Made by a program: the position numbers and the translations under genes. From positions 1-64,000 of the forward strand of contig NZ_FCOM02000001.1 in the NCBI RefSeq assembly GCF_001544695.2: a stretch of 64,000 bases of DNA. The letters are read 5' to 3'. Of the stretch, positions 45,049 to 52,893 are shown one piece after another (position 1 is the stretch's first letter; every line of letters starts with the position of its first letter). This DNA comes from Caballeronia arvi (lineage in GTDB: Bacteria; Pseudomonadota; Gammaproteobacteria; Burkholderiales; Burkholderiaceae). The notes beneath the pieces are model-generated. The model searched no databases and was not told the origin of the DNA. It was given only the letters and a program-made list of their open reading frames with translations.

Positions 45049-45975
45049 TTAAGAGATCGCGGGCTCGCCGCGGTCGCGCGCGACATCGGGTTCGAAGAAA
45101 ACCCAGCGCACTTGCGGAAATGCACGCTGCAGATCGTCCTCGATCACGTTGATCGCATCGATCATCGCGCGGCCGCTCGCGTAGTCGATCATTTCGGCCT
45201 GCACCGCGACGACCACGTGCTTGCCCCATTGCAGCGTGATGAGGCTGATGATGCGCTTGATCTCGGGACGCGCGCGCAGGTGCGCATCGATCGCCTTGCG
45301 CACTTCGGGGCTCGCCGATTCGCCGACGATCATCGACTTCACTTCGCGCGCGACGAGCAACGCGATGATCATCAGCAGCACGCCGACGCCGACCGAACCC
45401 GCCGCGTCGTAGGCGGGATTGCCGGTGAGCATGGTCATGAGCACGGCGGCGAACGCGATCGCGAGGCCGAGCAGCGCTGCGACGTCCTCGCCTGCGACCA
45501 CGAGCAGCTCCGATTCGCGCGTCTCGCGGAACCATCGCCACAAGGTCTTGTTCGGCGCGCCCTTGCGGATTTCGCGGATCGCGCCCGCGAGAGAAAACGC
45601 TTCGAGCACGACGGAGATGCCGAGAATCACGAGCGCGACGATCGGATTGCTCAACGGCTCGTGATGCAGCAGCCGATGCGCGCCCTCGTACACCGAAAAC
45701 GCGCCGCCCACGAAGAACAGCAGCAACGCGACGATGAGCGCGTAGAAGTAGATCTCGCGCCCCGAACCCAGCGGATGCAGCGCGTTGGCGGGCGCCTGCG
45801 CACGCTTCAGGCCGAAGAGCAGCAGCAACTGGTTGCCACAATCCGCCGTCGAATGGATGGCTTCGGCGAACATCGCGCCGGAGCCGGTATAAGCGGCCGC
45901 CCCGAACTTGCAGACGGCGATGCCGAAGTTCGCGGCGAGCGCGTAGAAAATGGCTTTCGGGGATTCTTCCTTCAT
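45049..45975 (-). CDS. Cation diffusion facilitator (CDF) transporter
   Basis: 308 residues with six membrane helices in the first 230. MFAEAIHSTADCGNQLLLLFGL supplies the TM2 HSxxD metal site, and LLVVAGEDVAALLGLAIAF is the TM5 counterpart, with an ED pair in place of the more usual HxxxD, as in ZnT9/SLC30A9-like members. A short cytoplasmic C-terminal domain follows from about residue 235. CDF proteins export Zn2+ or related divalent metals with H+ exchange. Which metal cannot be told. The DUF1089-selD pair lies just upstream on the same strand (25-base gap). Confidence 0.88.
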   Translation of the reverse strand: MKEESPKAIFYALAANFGIAVCKFGAAAYTGSGAMFAEAIHSTADCGNQLLLLFGLKRAQAPANALHPLGSGREIYFYALIVALLLFFVGGAFSVYEGAHRLLHHEPLSNPIVALVILGISVVLEAFSLAGAIREIRKGAPNKTLWRWFRETRESELLVVAGEDVAALLGLAIAFAAVLMTMLTGNPAYDAAGSVGVGVLLMIIALLVAREVKSMIVGESASPEVRKAIDAHLRARPEIKRIISLITLQWGKHVVVAVQAEMIDYASGRAMIDAINVIEDDLQRAFPQVRWVFFEPDVARDRGEPAIS

Positions 45976-46000
45976 GCCTTGGTTTTGGTTTTTAAGTTCG

Positions 46001-47104
46001 TCAGGTCACGTCGACGCGGCTCGCGCCGTCGACCATCTCGCCGATCACGGCTGCGTCGTTGAAGCCGTCTGCGCGGAAAATCGCGAGCACGTCGTCGACG
46101 GATTCGGGCGCGCACGACACGAGCAGGCCGCCCGAAGTCTGCGGATCGGTCAGCAAGGCGCGGGCCGCATCGTCTTGCTTGCCTTCGACGTTCAACGAAA
46201 TGTCATGACCGTACGCGCTCCAGTTGCGGCCCGACGCGCCCGTGTAGACGCCCGCGCGCACGAATTCCAGCACCTGCGGCAGCCACGGCAGGTCCGTATA
46301 ACGAATGCGCGCGGTGAGCTTCGCGCCGCGGGCGAGTTCGAGCGTGTGGCCGAGCAGGCCGAAGCCGGTTACATCGGTGAGTGCGTGGACGCCGTCGAGT
46401 TGCGCGAGTTCCGCGCCCGGGCGGTTCAGCTTAGTCGTCGCGTCGATCATCGCCTTATAGCCGGCCGCATCGAGCTTGTCTTTCTTCAGCGCCGCCGATA
46501 GCACACCGACGCCGAGAGGCTTGCCGAGCACGAGCACGTCGCCCCCGCGTGCGGCCGCGTTGCGCTTCACGCGCGACGGATGCACGATGCCGAGCGCCGC
46601 GAGCCCGTAGATCGGCTCGACCGAATCGATGGAATGGCCGCCCGCGACCGGAATGCCGGCTTCCGCGCACACCGCTTCGCCGCCCTTCAGCACTTGCGCG
46701 ATGACTTCGTGCGGCAGCACGTTGATCGGCATGCCGACGAGCGCGAGTGCGAGGATCGGCTTGCCGCCCATCGCGTAGACGTCCGACAGCGCATTGGTCG
46801 CGGCGATGCGACCGAAGTCGAATGGATCGTCGACGATCGGCATGAAGAAGTCCGTCGTCGCGACGATCGCCTGCTCGTCATTGAGCTTGTAGACGGCGGC
46901 GTCGTCGGCGGTGTCGTTGCCGACCAACAGGTTCGGGAACGCCTGCATCGGCGTCGTGCGTTTGAGCAGATCGGCGAGCAATCCCGGCGCGATCTTGCAG
47001 CCGCAGCCGCCGCCGTGGGAAAGGCTCGTGAGACGGGGTGATGGGGTGTCGGTCATCGTGGGATTCGTTGGAGCGAGAGTCTGCGTATTATCGCCGTTGC
47101 TCAT
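46001..47104 (-). CDS. selD: Selenide, water dikinase (selenophosphate synthase)
   Basis: 367 residues. HGGGCGCKIAPG at about residues 30-40 holds C34 and K37, the equivalents of E. coli Cys17 and Lys20, and Cys (not selenocysteine) is encoded. Nucleotide-binding aspartates appear in VGNDTADDAAVYKL and TTDFFMPIVDDPFDFG, and the C-terminus has LLTDPQTSGGLLVSC. The enzyme makes selenophosphate from selenide and ATP for selenocysteine or 2-selenouridine. Its ATG overlaps the stop of the upstream DUF1089 gene by four bases (ATGA). No selA, selB or mnmH is in the window. Confidence 0.95.
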   Translation of the reverse strand: MSNGDNTQTLAPTNPTMTDTPSPRLTSLSHGGGCGCKIAPGLLADLLKRTTPMQAFPNLLVGNDTADDAAVYKLNDEQAIVATTDFFMPIVDDPFDFGRIAATNALSDVYAMGGKPILALALVGMPINVLPHEVIAQVLKGGEAVCAEAGIPVAGGHSIDSVEPIYGLAALGIVHPSRVKRNAAARGGDVLVLGKPLGVGVLSAALKKDKLDAAGYKAMIDATTKLNRPGAELAQLDGVHALTDVTGFGLLGHTLELARGAKLTARIRYTDLPWLPQVLEFVRAGVYTGASGRNWSAYGHDISLNVEGKQDDAARALLTDPQTSGGLLVSCAPESVDDVLAIFRADGFNDAAVIGEMVDGASRVDVT

Positions 47105-47661
47105 GCGACTCGCTTGTAGAGCCCCGGATAGTCGAGCACGAGCCCGCTTTCATCGACGGTGATATCCGCCGTGAAGCCCGTATCGAGCCCCTCGTAGCGA
47201 TAGCGATGATTCGGCTCGATGCACGTGTACGCCTGCTCCACCGCGCTCACGCTCAACTCCGGCACGCGCACGTAGACGACGCGGATCACGCGCCGCTCGC
47301 CGCGTTCGAGTTGCAGACGGCGGATCGGCAGCGTGTTGGTGAAAGGCGTCGCGGTGATATCCACGTCGATGCAGCCGCGCAGCAGTTCGTGCGGTTCGCC
47401 GTTCGCGCCGCTCCATGCGTGCGCGTCGCCGTTGTCGCCGTCTTTGCGGTGCAAATCGAGCGCCGCGCCGCCCGCGAGTTTCATCGCGAGACGCGTGACT
47501 TGCCAGCGCGCATCGCATTCGATCCGATAAACGAGGCCGAAGGCATGCGCTTCATCTTCGCCCACGACCGCGCTTTCGATCACGATGCCATCGGGCGTCT
47601 CGTTCAGAACCAGATGCTCGAGCCCCGTGCCGTCCTGTTGCGACCATCGCACCGCTTTCAT
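47101..47661 (-). CDS. Putative glycolipid-binding protein (DUF1089/PF06475)
   Basis: 186 residues from the ATG at 47661, behind GGCGAGGTGCGTG. Beginning MKAVRWSQQDGTGLEHLVLNETPDGIVIESAVVG, with the later RYRYEGLDTGFTADITVDESGLVLDYPGLYKRVA, it matches the DUF1089 putative glycolipid-binding family. There is no signal peptide. It ends with a four-base overlap on selD, so the two are translated from one message. A functional link with selenium is not established and may be fortuitous. Confidence 0.75.
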   Translation of the reverse strand: MKAVRWSQQDGTGLEHLVLNETPDGIVIESAVVGEDEAHAFGLVYRIECDARWQVTRLAMKLAGGAALDLHRKDGDNGDAHAWSGANGEPHELLRGCIDVDITATPFTNTLPIRRLQLERGERRVIRVVYVRVPELSVSAVEQAYTCIEPNHRYRYEGLDTGFTADITVDESGLVLDYPGLYKRVA

Positions 47662-47892
47662 CACGCACCTCGCCGGCGTGTTTGTCCGCTTCGAAGGATA
47701 CAACGCCCTGCGCAATGCTTTCGATCGGCATTCAGAATGCGCGATTTACTCGACGTCACAAAACGTCACACGGTATACTCCGCGCCATTCCAGCGCAGGC
47801 GCGCGCAGCCCTCACAGCGCCATTACGCGATCCGTGTCCCGGCGATCCGCGCTTTGCCCGAACTTCCCGAACGCCCTTTCATCGCTCATCGC

Positions 47893-48315
47893 ATGAAGAA
47901 CATTCTTGTCCCCGCCCTGTTCTCGCTCGCGCTGTCAGCGTCGATGTTTCAGCTCGTACAGGCGCAGGAAACGCCGGATCTGCCCGAGGATTATTCGTAT
48001 CTGACGCGGCTGCATGTTCCGGACACCGTCGCGCAATGCGTCGCCGCCTTCGACCGCTGGGTCGAGAACGCGCCGAAGTACGACACGCTGATCGTGCCGG
48101 ACCGGCGCGTGCTGTCCGCGAAGATCGACGACGATACTGCGATCTTCAGTGTCGGCAACCCGATTCCGGTCGATAAGGTCATCGTGATGCGCGCGTTCGC
48201 GAAGGCGCGCGGCAAGGAACAGTGGACGCGCGTCGATAGCCGCTGCGGCGTGCGCGATGGTCACGTGGTCGGCGTATCGCTCACGCCGAACATGAAGCCG
48301 AAGATCGTCCGCTGA
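47893..48315 (+). CDS. Small exported protein of unknown function
   Basis: 140 residues from the ATG at 47893. MKNILVPALFSLALSASMFQLVQAQ is a Sec signal peptide. The mature part has DYSYLTRLHVPDTVAQCVAAFDRWVENAPKYDTLIVPDRRVLSAKIDDD and two Cys residues (in AQCVAAF and SRCGVRDG) that may form a disulfide. Its stop is adjacent to that of the Rrf2 gene (convergent). No function is assigned. Confidence 0.65.
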   Translation: MKNILVPALFSLALSASMFQLVQAQETPDLPEDYSYLTRLHVPDTVAQCVAAFDRWVENAPKYDTLIVPDRRVLSAKIDDDTAIFSVGNPIPVDKVIVMRAFAKARGKEQWTRVDSRCGVRDGHVVGVSLTPNMKPKIVR

Positions 48316-48316
48316 A

Positions 48317-48841
48317 CTAGCTCTTGCCCGCGCGCCGCTGATTCGTACGTTCGTCGAGCCACTTGACGACCTGCGGCGCGAACGTGCGCGGCGCCTTCGC
48401 ATGCATGCGGTCCGCGAGATCCGAGATTCGATCGGCCGCCAGCGCCTCGCGCATACGCTTCTCGGCGTTCTTCATCACCGCGTGAACCGCGCATACGCCG
48501 CTCGTCGCCCACGGCGGCGCGTCCTCGCCGAACACCGCACAGCGCGCGCGAATCTCCCTGCAATCGAAGAGCGGCTTGTCGCCGTCGATCGCGTCGACGA
48601 CATCCAGCACGCTGATCTCTCGCGACGGCCGCGCGAGCGCAAAGCCGCCACGCGCACCTTCCGTCGCGACCACGAGCCCCGCCTTGTGAAGCTTCGTGAA
48701 GAGCTTCGCGACGTACTCCGCCGGCACGCCCTGCAGTTCGGCGAGATCGCGCACACTCGCTTCGCGAACCCCATGCGGCGGCTCCGCGAGATAAAGCATG
48801 CAGTGCAGCGCGTACTCCACGCCCGTGCTGATGTGAGACAT
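48317..48841 (-). CDS. Rrf2-family transcriptional regulator with three Cys residues
   Basis: 174 residues from the ATG at 48841. MSHISTGVEYALHCMLYLAEPPH is followed by the winged helix EASVRDLAELQGVPAEYVAKLFTKLHKAGLVVATEGARGGFALARPSREISVLDVV. The cysteines in FDCREIRARCAVFGEDAPPWATSGVCAVH have C-x5-C-x12-C spacing, in the region where IscR, NsrR and RirA bind a [2Fe-2S] cluster, though spacing differs from the usual. A 7-base palindrome overlaps its ribosome site (below), implying self-control. Targets are unknown. Confidence 0.85.
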   Translation of the reverse strand: MSHISTGVEYALHCMLYLAEPPHGVREASVRDLAELQGVPAEYVAKLFTKLHKAGLVVATEGARGGFALARPSREISVLDVVDAIDGDKPLFDCREIRARCAVFGEDAPPWATSGVCAVHAVMKNAEKRMREALAADRISDLADRMHAKAPRTFAPQVVKWLDERTNQRRAGKS

Positions 48842-49037
48842 ATTCACTCCGACAATCTGAATCGGAGTTCAGGATAACGCGTCTCGCGCCAGCGTGCAAC
48901 GGACGCGTTGCACCGCGTCGTGCCTTTACGGACGCCCGTCGCAAATATTTCAGGCTACACGTTTGCTTACAAACGAACACGGCTTGTCATTTTGCCAACC
49001 GCTAAATTGGTCTCCATGGATTCACAGGGAGAAACCA
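48842..49037. promoter_or_regulatory. Divergent promoter region of the Rrf2 gene and the small lipoprotein gene
   Basis: About 195 bases, including the palindrome above on the left. The right side leads to a clean ribosome site (CAGGGAGAAACC) for the small lipoprotein. No further gene seen. Confidence 0.4.
48846..48868 (-). promoter_or_regulatory. Palindrome overlapping the ribosome site of the Rrf2 gene
   Basis: ACTCCGA (48846-48852) and TCGGAGT (48862-48868) are perfect arms around 9 bases. On the minus strand the arm nearer the ATG contains the GGAG ribosome site, 4-5 bases from the start codon. It may be an operator for autoregulation or an RNA hairpin that hides the ribosome site. Confidence 0.55.
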
Positions 49038-49157
49038 ATGAAGAAACTAGCGATCCTTGCAGCGTTGGGCGTGTTGTTGAGCAGCGCGCTATCGGGCTGC
49101 ATCGTCGTGCCGGACGGTGGCGGGTATTACCATCATCACGGCTATTACCGCGATTGA
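49038..49157 (+). CDS. Tiny lipoprotein with a Tyr/His-rich tail
   Basis: 39 residues from ATG at 49038 with a strong ribosome site. MKKLAILAALGVLLSSALSGC is a lipoprotein signal with lipobox LSGC, leaving a mature peptide of only about 19 residues ending GGGYYHHHGYYRD. Such histidine- and tyrosine-rich tails may bind metals. It sits in tandem with another tiny His-rich secreted protein. No family assigned. Confidence 0.65.
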   Translation: MKKLAILAALGVLLSSALSGCIVVPDGGGYYHHHGYYRD

Positions 49158-49253
49158 AACCGCACTGAATCAGAACATCTAACTCTTACCCGATGAATCG
49201 CAGTTCAATTGCGAGCATCACGTGACTGAGCACACGAGCAAGGAGCAAACATC

Positions 49254-49481
49254 ATGAACAAGATGAACAAGACGAAGAAGAGCCTGCTGATCGCTTCCCT
49301 CGCCGCCGCGCTGGGCATGGGCCTCGCGAACGTCGCTTCGGCGGAGGTGCATCATCCCGCGCCGCATCACGTGAAGGTCGGCTGGCATGGCGATCGTTAT
49401 TGGGACGGCCATCGCTACTGGCAGCGCAGCGAGTGGGAGCGTCATCACCATGCCACGCCGGCGCCGCATCGTTATTATTAA
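49254..49481 (+). CDS. Small His/Trp-rich secreted protein
   Basis: 75 residues, ATG at 49254 behind AAGGAG. The signal peptide KKSLLIASLAAALGMGLANVASA is followed by EVHHPAPHHVKVGWHGDRYWDGHRYWQRSEWERHHHATPAPHRYY, a mature part rich in His, Trp, Tyr and Arg. This resembles small periplasmic RcnB-like or YXWXXX-type proteins of unknown role, perhaps in metal or cationic stress. It follows the tiny lipoprotein by 96 bases and may be co-transcribed. Confidence 0.65.
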   Translation: MNKMNKTKKSLLIASLAAALGMGLANVASAEVHHPAPHHVKVGWHGDRYWDGHRYWQRSEWERHHHATPAPHRYY

Positions 49482-49529
49482 GTCCGGCAGCGCATGAAAT
49501 GAGCCGCAGCGCATGACATGCGCTGCGGC

Positions 49530-50321
49530 TCACCAGCTCTTAGGGTCGCCGCCGAGCTCCTTGCAGGTGTCATAGGCGATCGCCTGTAGCTTCGCCTCAC
49601 CGATCTGCCCCGAAAGCGCATAGCCGACACGGTCCCACGCCCAGTAAAACGTCGTGCGCTGACCATCCTTGAGCGTTCTGATCCGGTTGTCGTTACCCCT
49701 GATCGTGGCCGTCGTCATATAGAGCGTGAGGCGCTCGCCAGCCGCGTTCTGATACATGAACTGCGCGGCGGGCCCTTCCTCGTCCGGCAACAGGCGTCCG
49801 CCGACGAGCTGAAACCCGTACTCGGTCAGCGACGGAATCGTCACCGCGCGATTCAGCCGCTTCGACAGCCACGTGACCAGATGATCCTGCTGCGACGCCG
49901 CCACTTCTACCGCATGCCGCTGCTCGGGGGCGTACACCGCATATGCGATATCCGCGCGCTCCGCGAAGCGCGGCTTCTCGCCCAGCGCTGGCAGGAGCAT
50001 GTGCATCAGAAATCCGCACGCGACGCCGACGACCAGAAAACACGCTGCGATCAGATACCGCTCGCGCGGACTCGGCCGCAGGCGAACCACCTGCGGCTCG
50101 GTCTGATCGGCGAACAGCGCGCGCAGCGCGTTATCCTGCGCGCGATACGCATTGACGGTCGCCTGGCTCGCGGGATCGTCCGCGATGCGCGCGACCAGGG
50201 CGTCGCGCTCGTCGCCGTGCAGTTCATCGTCGATGAAGGCGGACAGCGCCTGCAAATCCCGATCGGGCTTCGGCGGCCCCATACGGTCGCCGCCTTCGGG
50301 TGGACGGTCTTGATTGGTCAT
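49530..50321 (-). CDS. Anti-sigma factor (transmembrane)
   Basis: 263 residues from the ATG at 50321, overlapping the stop of the sigma gene as ATGA. LQALSAFIDDELHGDERDALVARIADDPASQATVNAYRAQDNALRALF is the cytoplasmic anti-sigma-type N-terminal helical part (residues about 25-75). One membrane helix follows at about 90-115 (YLIAACFLVVGVACGFLMHML), and the rest is periplasmic. It should hold the sigma factor inactive at the membrane. Its order with sigma (sigma first) is typical. Confidence 0.85.
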   Translation of the reverse strand: MTNQDRPPEGGDRMGPPKPDRDLQALSAFIDDELHGDERDALVARIADDPASQATVNAYRAQDNALRALFADQTEPQVVRLRPSPRERYLIAACFLVVGVACGFLMHMLLPALGEKPRFAERADIAYAVYAPEQRHAVEVAASQQDHLVTWLSKRLNRAVTIPSLTEYGFQLVGGRLLPDEEGPAAQFMYQNAAGERLTLYMTTATIRGNDNRIRTLKDGQRTTFYWAWDRVGYALSGQIGEAKLQAIAYDTCKELGGDPKSW

Positions 50322-50839
50322 GAGCGGCTCACCACTTTCAGTGACGACGACGCCTTGCGGCCCGGTTCTTCGCCGAGCAGAACGCGCATGTGCTCCCGCG
50401 CCCGCGAGAGGCGCGACATCACGGTTCCGGTCGGCACGTTCAACACCACGGATGCCTCCTGATAACTCATTTCCTCGACACACACGAGCAGCATCACCTC
50501 GCGCTGCTCGACCGGCAGACAGTAAAGCGCGCGCTGCACGTCGCGCAGCACGAGCCCGTCGACTTCGCCACGCGGCGCGGCCATCTGCCGCCAGGGCGCG
50601 GTTTCATCGTCGACGGCGATATCGCGGCGCCCGCGCAACTGGTCGATATACAAGTTGCGCATGATCGTGAACAGCCACGCGCGCAGGTTCGTGCCGGCAT
50701 GGAACGATTTGGCGCGGTTGAGCGCACGCTCGGTCGCGTCCTGCACGAGATCGTCAGCCCAGGCGCGGTCTCCCGACAGCGCGCGCGCGTAACGGCGCAA
50801 CTGCGGCAGATGGGCGAGCAGATCGCTTTCGAAGCTCAA
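50318..50839 (-). CDS. ECF-type RNA polymerase sigma factor
   Basis: 173 residues if translation starts at the TTG of LSFESDLLAHLPQLRRYARALSGDRAWADDLVQDATERAL. Region 2 is that segment plus LRAWLFTIMRNLYIDQLRGRR (residues about 55-75), and region 4 is LPVEQREVMLLVCVEEMSYQEASVVLNVPTGTVMSRLSRAREHMRVLL. The start is not certain: a longer frame upstream overlaps the lipoprotein gene on the same strand and looks non-coding. The TTG overlaps the stop of a 16-residue mini-ORF. It is co-transcribed with the anti-sigma gene. Confidence 0.9.
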   Translation of the reverse strand: MSFESDLLAHLPQLRRYARALSGDRAWADDLVQDATERALNRAKSFHAGTNLRAWLFTIMRNLYIDQLRGRRDIAVDDETAPWRQMAAPRGEVDGLVLRDVQRALYCLPVEQREVMLLVCVEEMSYQEASVVLNVPTGTVMSRLSRAREHMRVLLGEEPGRKASSSLKVVSRS

Positions 50840-50886
50840 GGCCGTGCGCCCGCTTGCACGCGCAAGGCGATCCAGGCCCGCGCCAT
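50836..50886 (-). other. Mini-ORF of 16 codons linking the lipoprotein gene and the sigma gene
   Basis: Encodes MARAWIALRVQAGARP. Its ATG overlaps the lipoprotein stop as TGATG, and its TGA overlaps the putative TTG start of the sigma gene (TTGA). Such linked overlaps suggest translational coupling. The alternative is a one-base frameshift in the sigma N-terminus. Confidence 0.4.
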
Positions 50887-51026
50887 CAGTAGCTGCCTCC
50901 GCCTGCGGGCGCGCTCGGCGCGCCCGATGATCCCGGCGCACTTTGCGTGCCGCTCGCGCATCCCGCCACGCCACATGCGAGGCCGAGCGCGATCAGGAGC
51001 GCCGTCACTCCGATCGATCGTTTCAT
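50886..51026 (-). CDS. Tiny lipoprotein, first gene of the sigma cassette
   Basis: 46 residues. ATG at 51026 has AGGA upstream at about 5 bases. MKRSIGVTALLIALGLACGVAGC is a lipoprotein signal with lipobox (VAGC). The mature tail is small and rich in Ser, Gly, Ala and Pro. It lies directly before the sigma/anti-sigma genes and is likely co-transcribed. It could be a sensor or surface partner, but no role can be assigned. Confidence 0.6.
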   Translation of the reverse strand: MKRSIGVTALLIALGLACGVAGCASGTQSAPGSSGAPSAPAGGGSY

Positions 51027-51127
51027 GATCCTGACCCATTGATTGAAAGACTGGCGGACTCGCTGGTTTATTCCGCAAGTCCGCCGCGTCGCGCGTGTTT
51101 TTCCGTCCCTTGCCCGTACCTAGAACA

Positions 51128-51508
51128 TCAGGGCTTCACGACGTGCCAGACGTCGCGGAAGTTGTCCCCGTTTTTGTCGCCGGGCTTCGTGTCCTTCGCG
51201 AAGCGATAGACACGCTTGCCATCGTAGGCCCATTGCTTGCCGCCGTCGGCGGATTCCGTGGTCCATTTGCCGGCCGGCTTGTCCGAATCGCTCGCCATCG
51301 CGGCCGGCCACGCCTGCGCGCAGCCGCCGGTACAGGCGCTCGGGCCGCCTTTCGTGTCCTTGTCGAAGGTATAGAGCGTCATGCCGTTTTCATCGACGTA
51401 CATGCCGTTGGCTTCCTTCGGCGCCGCGGCATAGGCGGACGAGGCAAGCGACGCGAACGCTGTGGCGACCGTTGCGGCAGCGGCGAACATCTGGATGCGC
51501 TTCTTCAT
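51128..51508 (-). CDS. Secreted repeat protein (PF03640/COG4315)
   Basis: 126 residues. The signal peptide MKKRIQMFAAAATVATAFASLASSAYA is followed by two related units: GMYVDENGMTLYTFDKDTKGGPSACTGGCAQAWPAA and KQWAYDGKRVYRFAKDTKPGD. These match the secreted-repeat family of unknown function. The CTGGC pair of cysteines probably forms a disulfide. It lies 101 bases upstream of the sigma cassette, on the same strand, and the sigma system may control it. Confidence 0.85.
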   Translation of the reverse strand: MKKRIQMFAAAATVATAFASLASSAYAAAPKEANGMYVDENGMTLYTFDKDTKGGPSACTGGCAQAWPAAMASDSDKPAGKWTTESADGGKQWAYDGKRVYRFAKDTKPGDKNGDNFRDVWHVVKP

Positions 51509-51674
51509 TTCATCTTTCCTTGTTGTAGAAGTATCCGTAGAACGTTCGTAAGCGCTGCACTATTCCGCGGACGATGAAATAAATCGATGCGGCAGCGCCT
51601 TCGCATCGGCTGTCGGCAATCCATTCAAGACCATTCGCGCGCGCTCGGCCAGTGGTTCATCGAAATATTGTTGT

Positions 51675-52673
51675 TCAGGCGCCGGCCGCAGCCGCCGTCG
51701 CATCGCGCCAGCGGCGGGTGTCGCGCAGCGGCGGCGCGCCGAACAGGCGGCTGTACTCGCGGCTGAACTGCGACGCGCTCTCGTAACCCACGCGATGCGC
51801 GGCCGTGGCGGCATCGACGATATCGAGCATCATCAGGCGGCGCGCCTCCTGCAACCGCAACTGCTTCTGATACTGCAGCGGGCTCATCGCCGTGACGGCC
51901 TTGAAATGATGATGCAGCGACGACACGCTCATGTGCACGTCGCGCGCGATGTCCTCCACGCGCAGCGGCTGATCGAAATGCTGGCGCAGGAGTTGAATGG
52001 CCTTCGCGATGCGCTGCGTCTGGCTGTCCTGGAGCGCGATCTGCCGCAGGCGCGCGCCCGAGCCGTTCATCAGCAGCCGATAGAGAATCTCGCGTTTCAC
52101 GAGCGGCGCGAGAATCGGCACGTCCTCGGGGGCATCGACGAGGCGCAGGAGGCGCAGCACGGCGTCGAGCATCGTGTTGCCGAGGCGGTTCACGTAGAGG
52201 CCGCGCGACGCGTCGGCCTGCGTCGCGGGCGGCAGATGCTCGTCCTGGATCAGCGCCGTGATTTCCTCGACATCGAGTTCGAGCCGCATGCCGAGATACG
52301 GCTCGGACTCGCTCGCCACCGACACTTGCCCGCACACGGGCAGATCCACCGACGACACGAGATAGTGCATCGGATCGTAGATATAGACCTCGTCGCCGAC
52401 CATGAGGCGCTTGCTGCCTTGTGCGATCAGCGCGAGCGCGGGCGTCTGGATGCCGTGTTTCGGCCCGCCCGGATTCATGATGCGATGCAGGAACAGCCCC
52501 GGCACCGGCGTTTCGACCGAGCCCTCGCAACCGGCGGTGAACCGGTCGAGCAGCGCGACGAGATCGAGCCGCGCCTGATCCAGCGAGGCATCGGGCCCGC
52601 CGCCGTGGCGACTCTCGTTCGGCTGGTCGTGACTGTCTTTTCCGGCGAGGCCGGGCGTGTCGTTCAGAGCCAT
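51675..52673 (-). CDS. AraC-family transcriptional regulator
   Basis: 332 residues. An AraC_N-type cupin domain of about 50-210 (PGLFLHRIMNPGGPKHGIQTPALALIAQGSKRLMVGDEVYIYDPMHYLVSSVDLPVCGQV) precedes two HTH helices: LRVEDIARDVHMSVSSLHHHFKAVTAMSPLQYQKQLRLQEARRLM. The domain order fits YqhC-like regulators of aldehyde reductases. It is divergent from an aldo/keto reductase gene with a 220-base intergenic region, so it probably controls it. Confidence 0.87.
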   Translation of the reverse strand: MALNDTPGLAGKDSHDQPNESRHGGGPDASLDQARLDLVALLDRFTAGCEGSVETPVPGLFLHRIMNPGGPKHGIQTPALALIAQGSKRLMVGDEVYIYDPMHYLVSSVDLPVCGQVSVASESEPYLGMRLELDVEEITALIQDEHLPPATQADASRGLYVNRLGNTMLDAVLRLLRLVDAPEDVPILAPLVKREILYRLLMNGSGARLRQIALQDSQTQRIAKAIQLLRQHFDQPLRVEDIARDVHMSVSSLHHHFKAVTAMSPLQYQKQLRLQEARRLMMLDIVDAATAAHRVGYESASQFSREYSRLFGAPPLRDTRRWRDATAAAAGA

Positions 52674-52893
52674 GATTCGCGGACTATTTTCGGGATGAGA
52701 GGGAGTCCGCCTAGCTTACTCGCGCGGGCGCGGGATTGCTCGAGGCCGCCCCGCGCGTTTGCAGGAACAGGCAAGGATCGGACAGGATCAGGCTATGGAC
52801 CGGTCGCGCGCCGGGACGATACTGCATTGCCGGCGTGGATTGCGTCGCTTCGATCGTGCGATGCCGCGCCTTATCCGTCACTCGGGAGCAACC

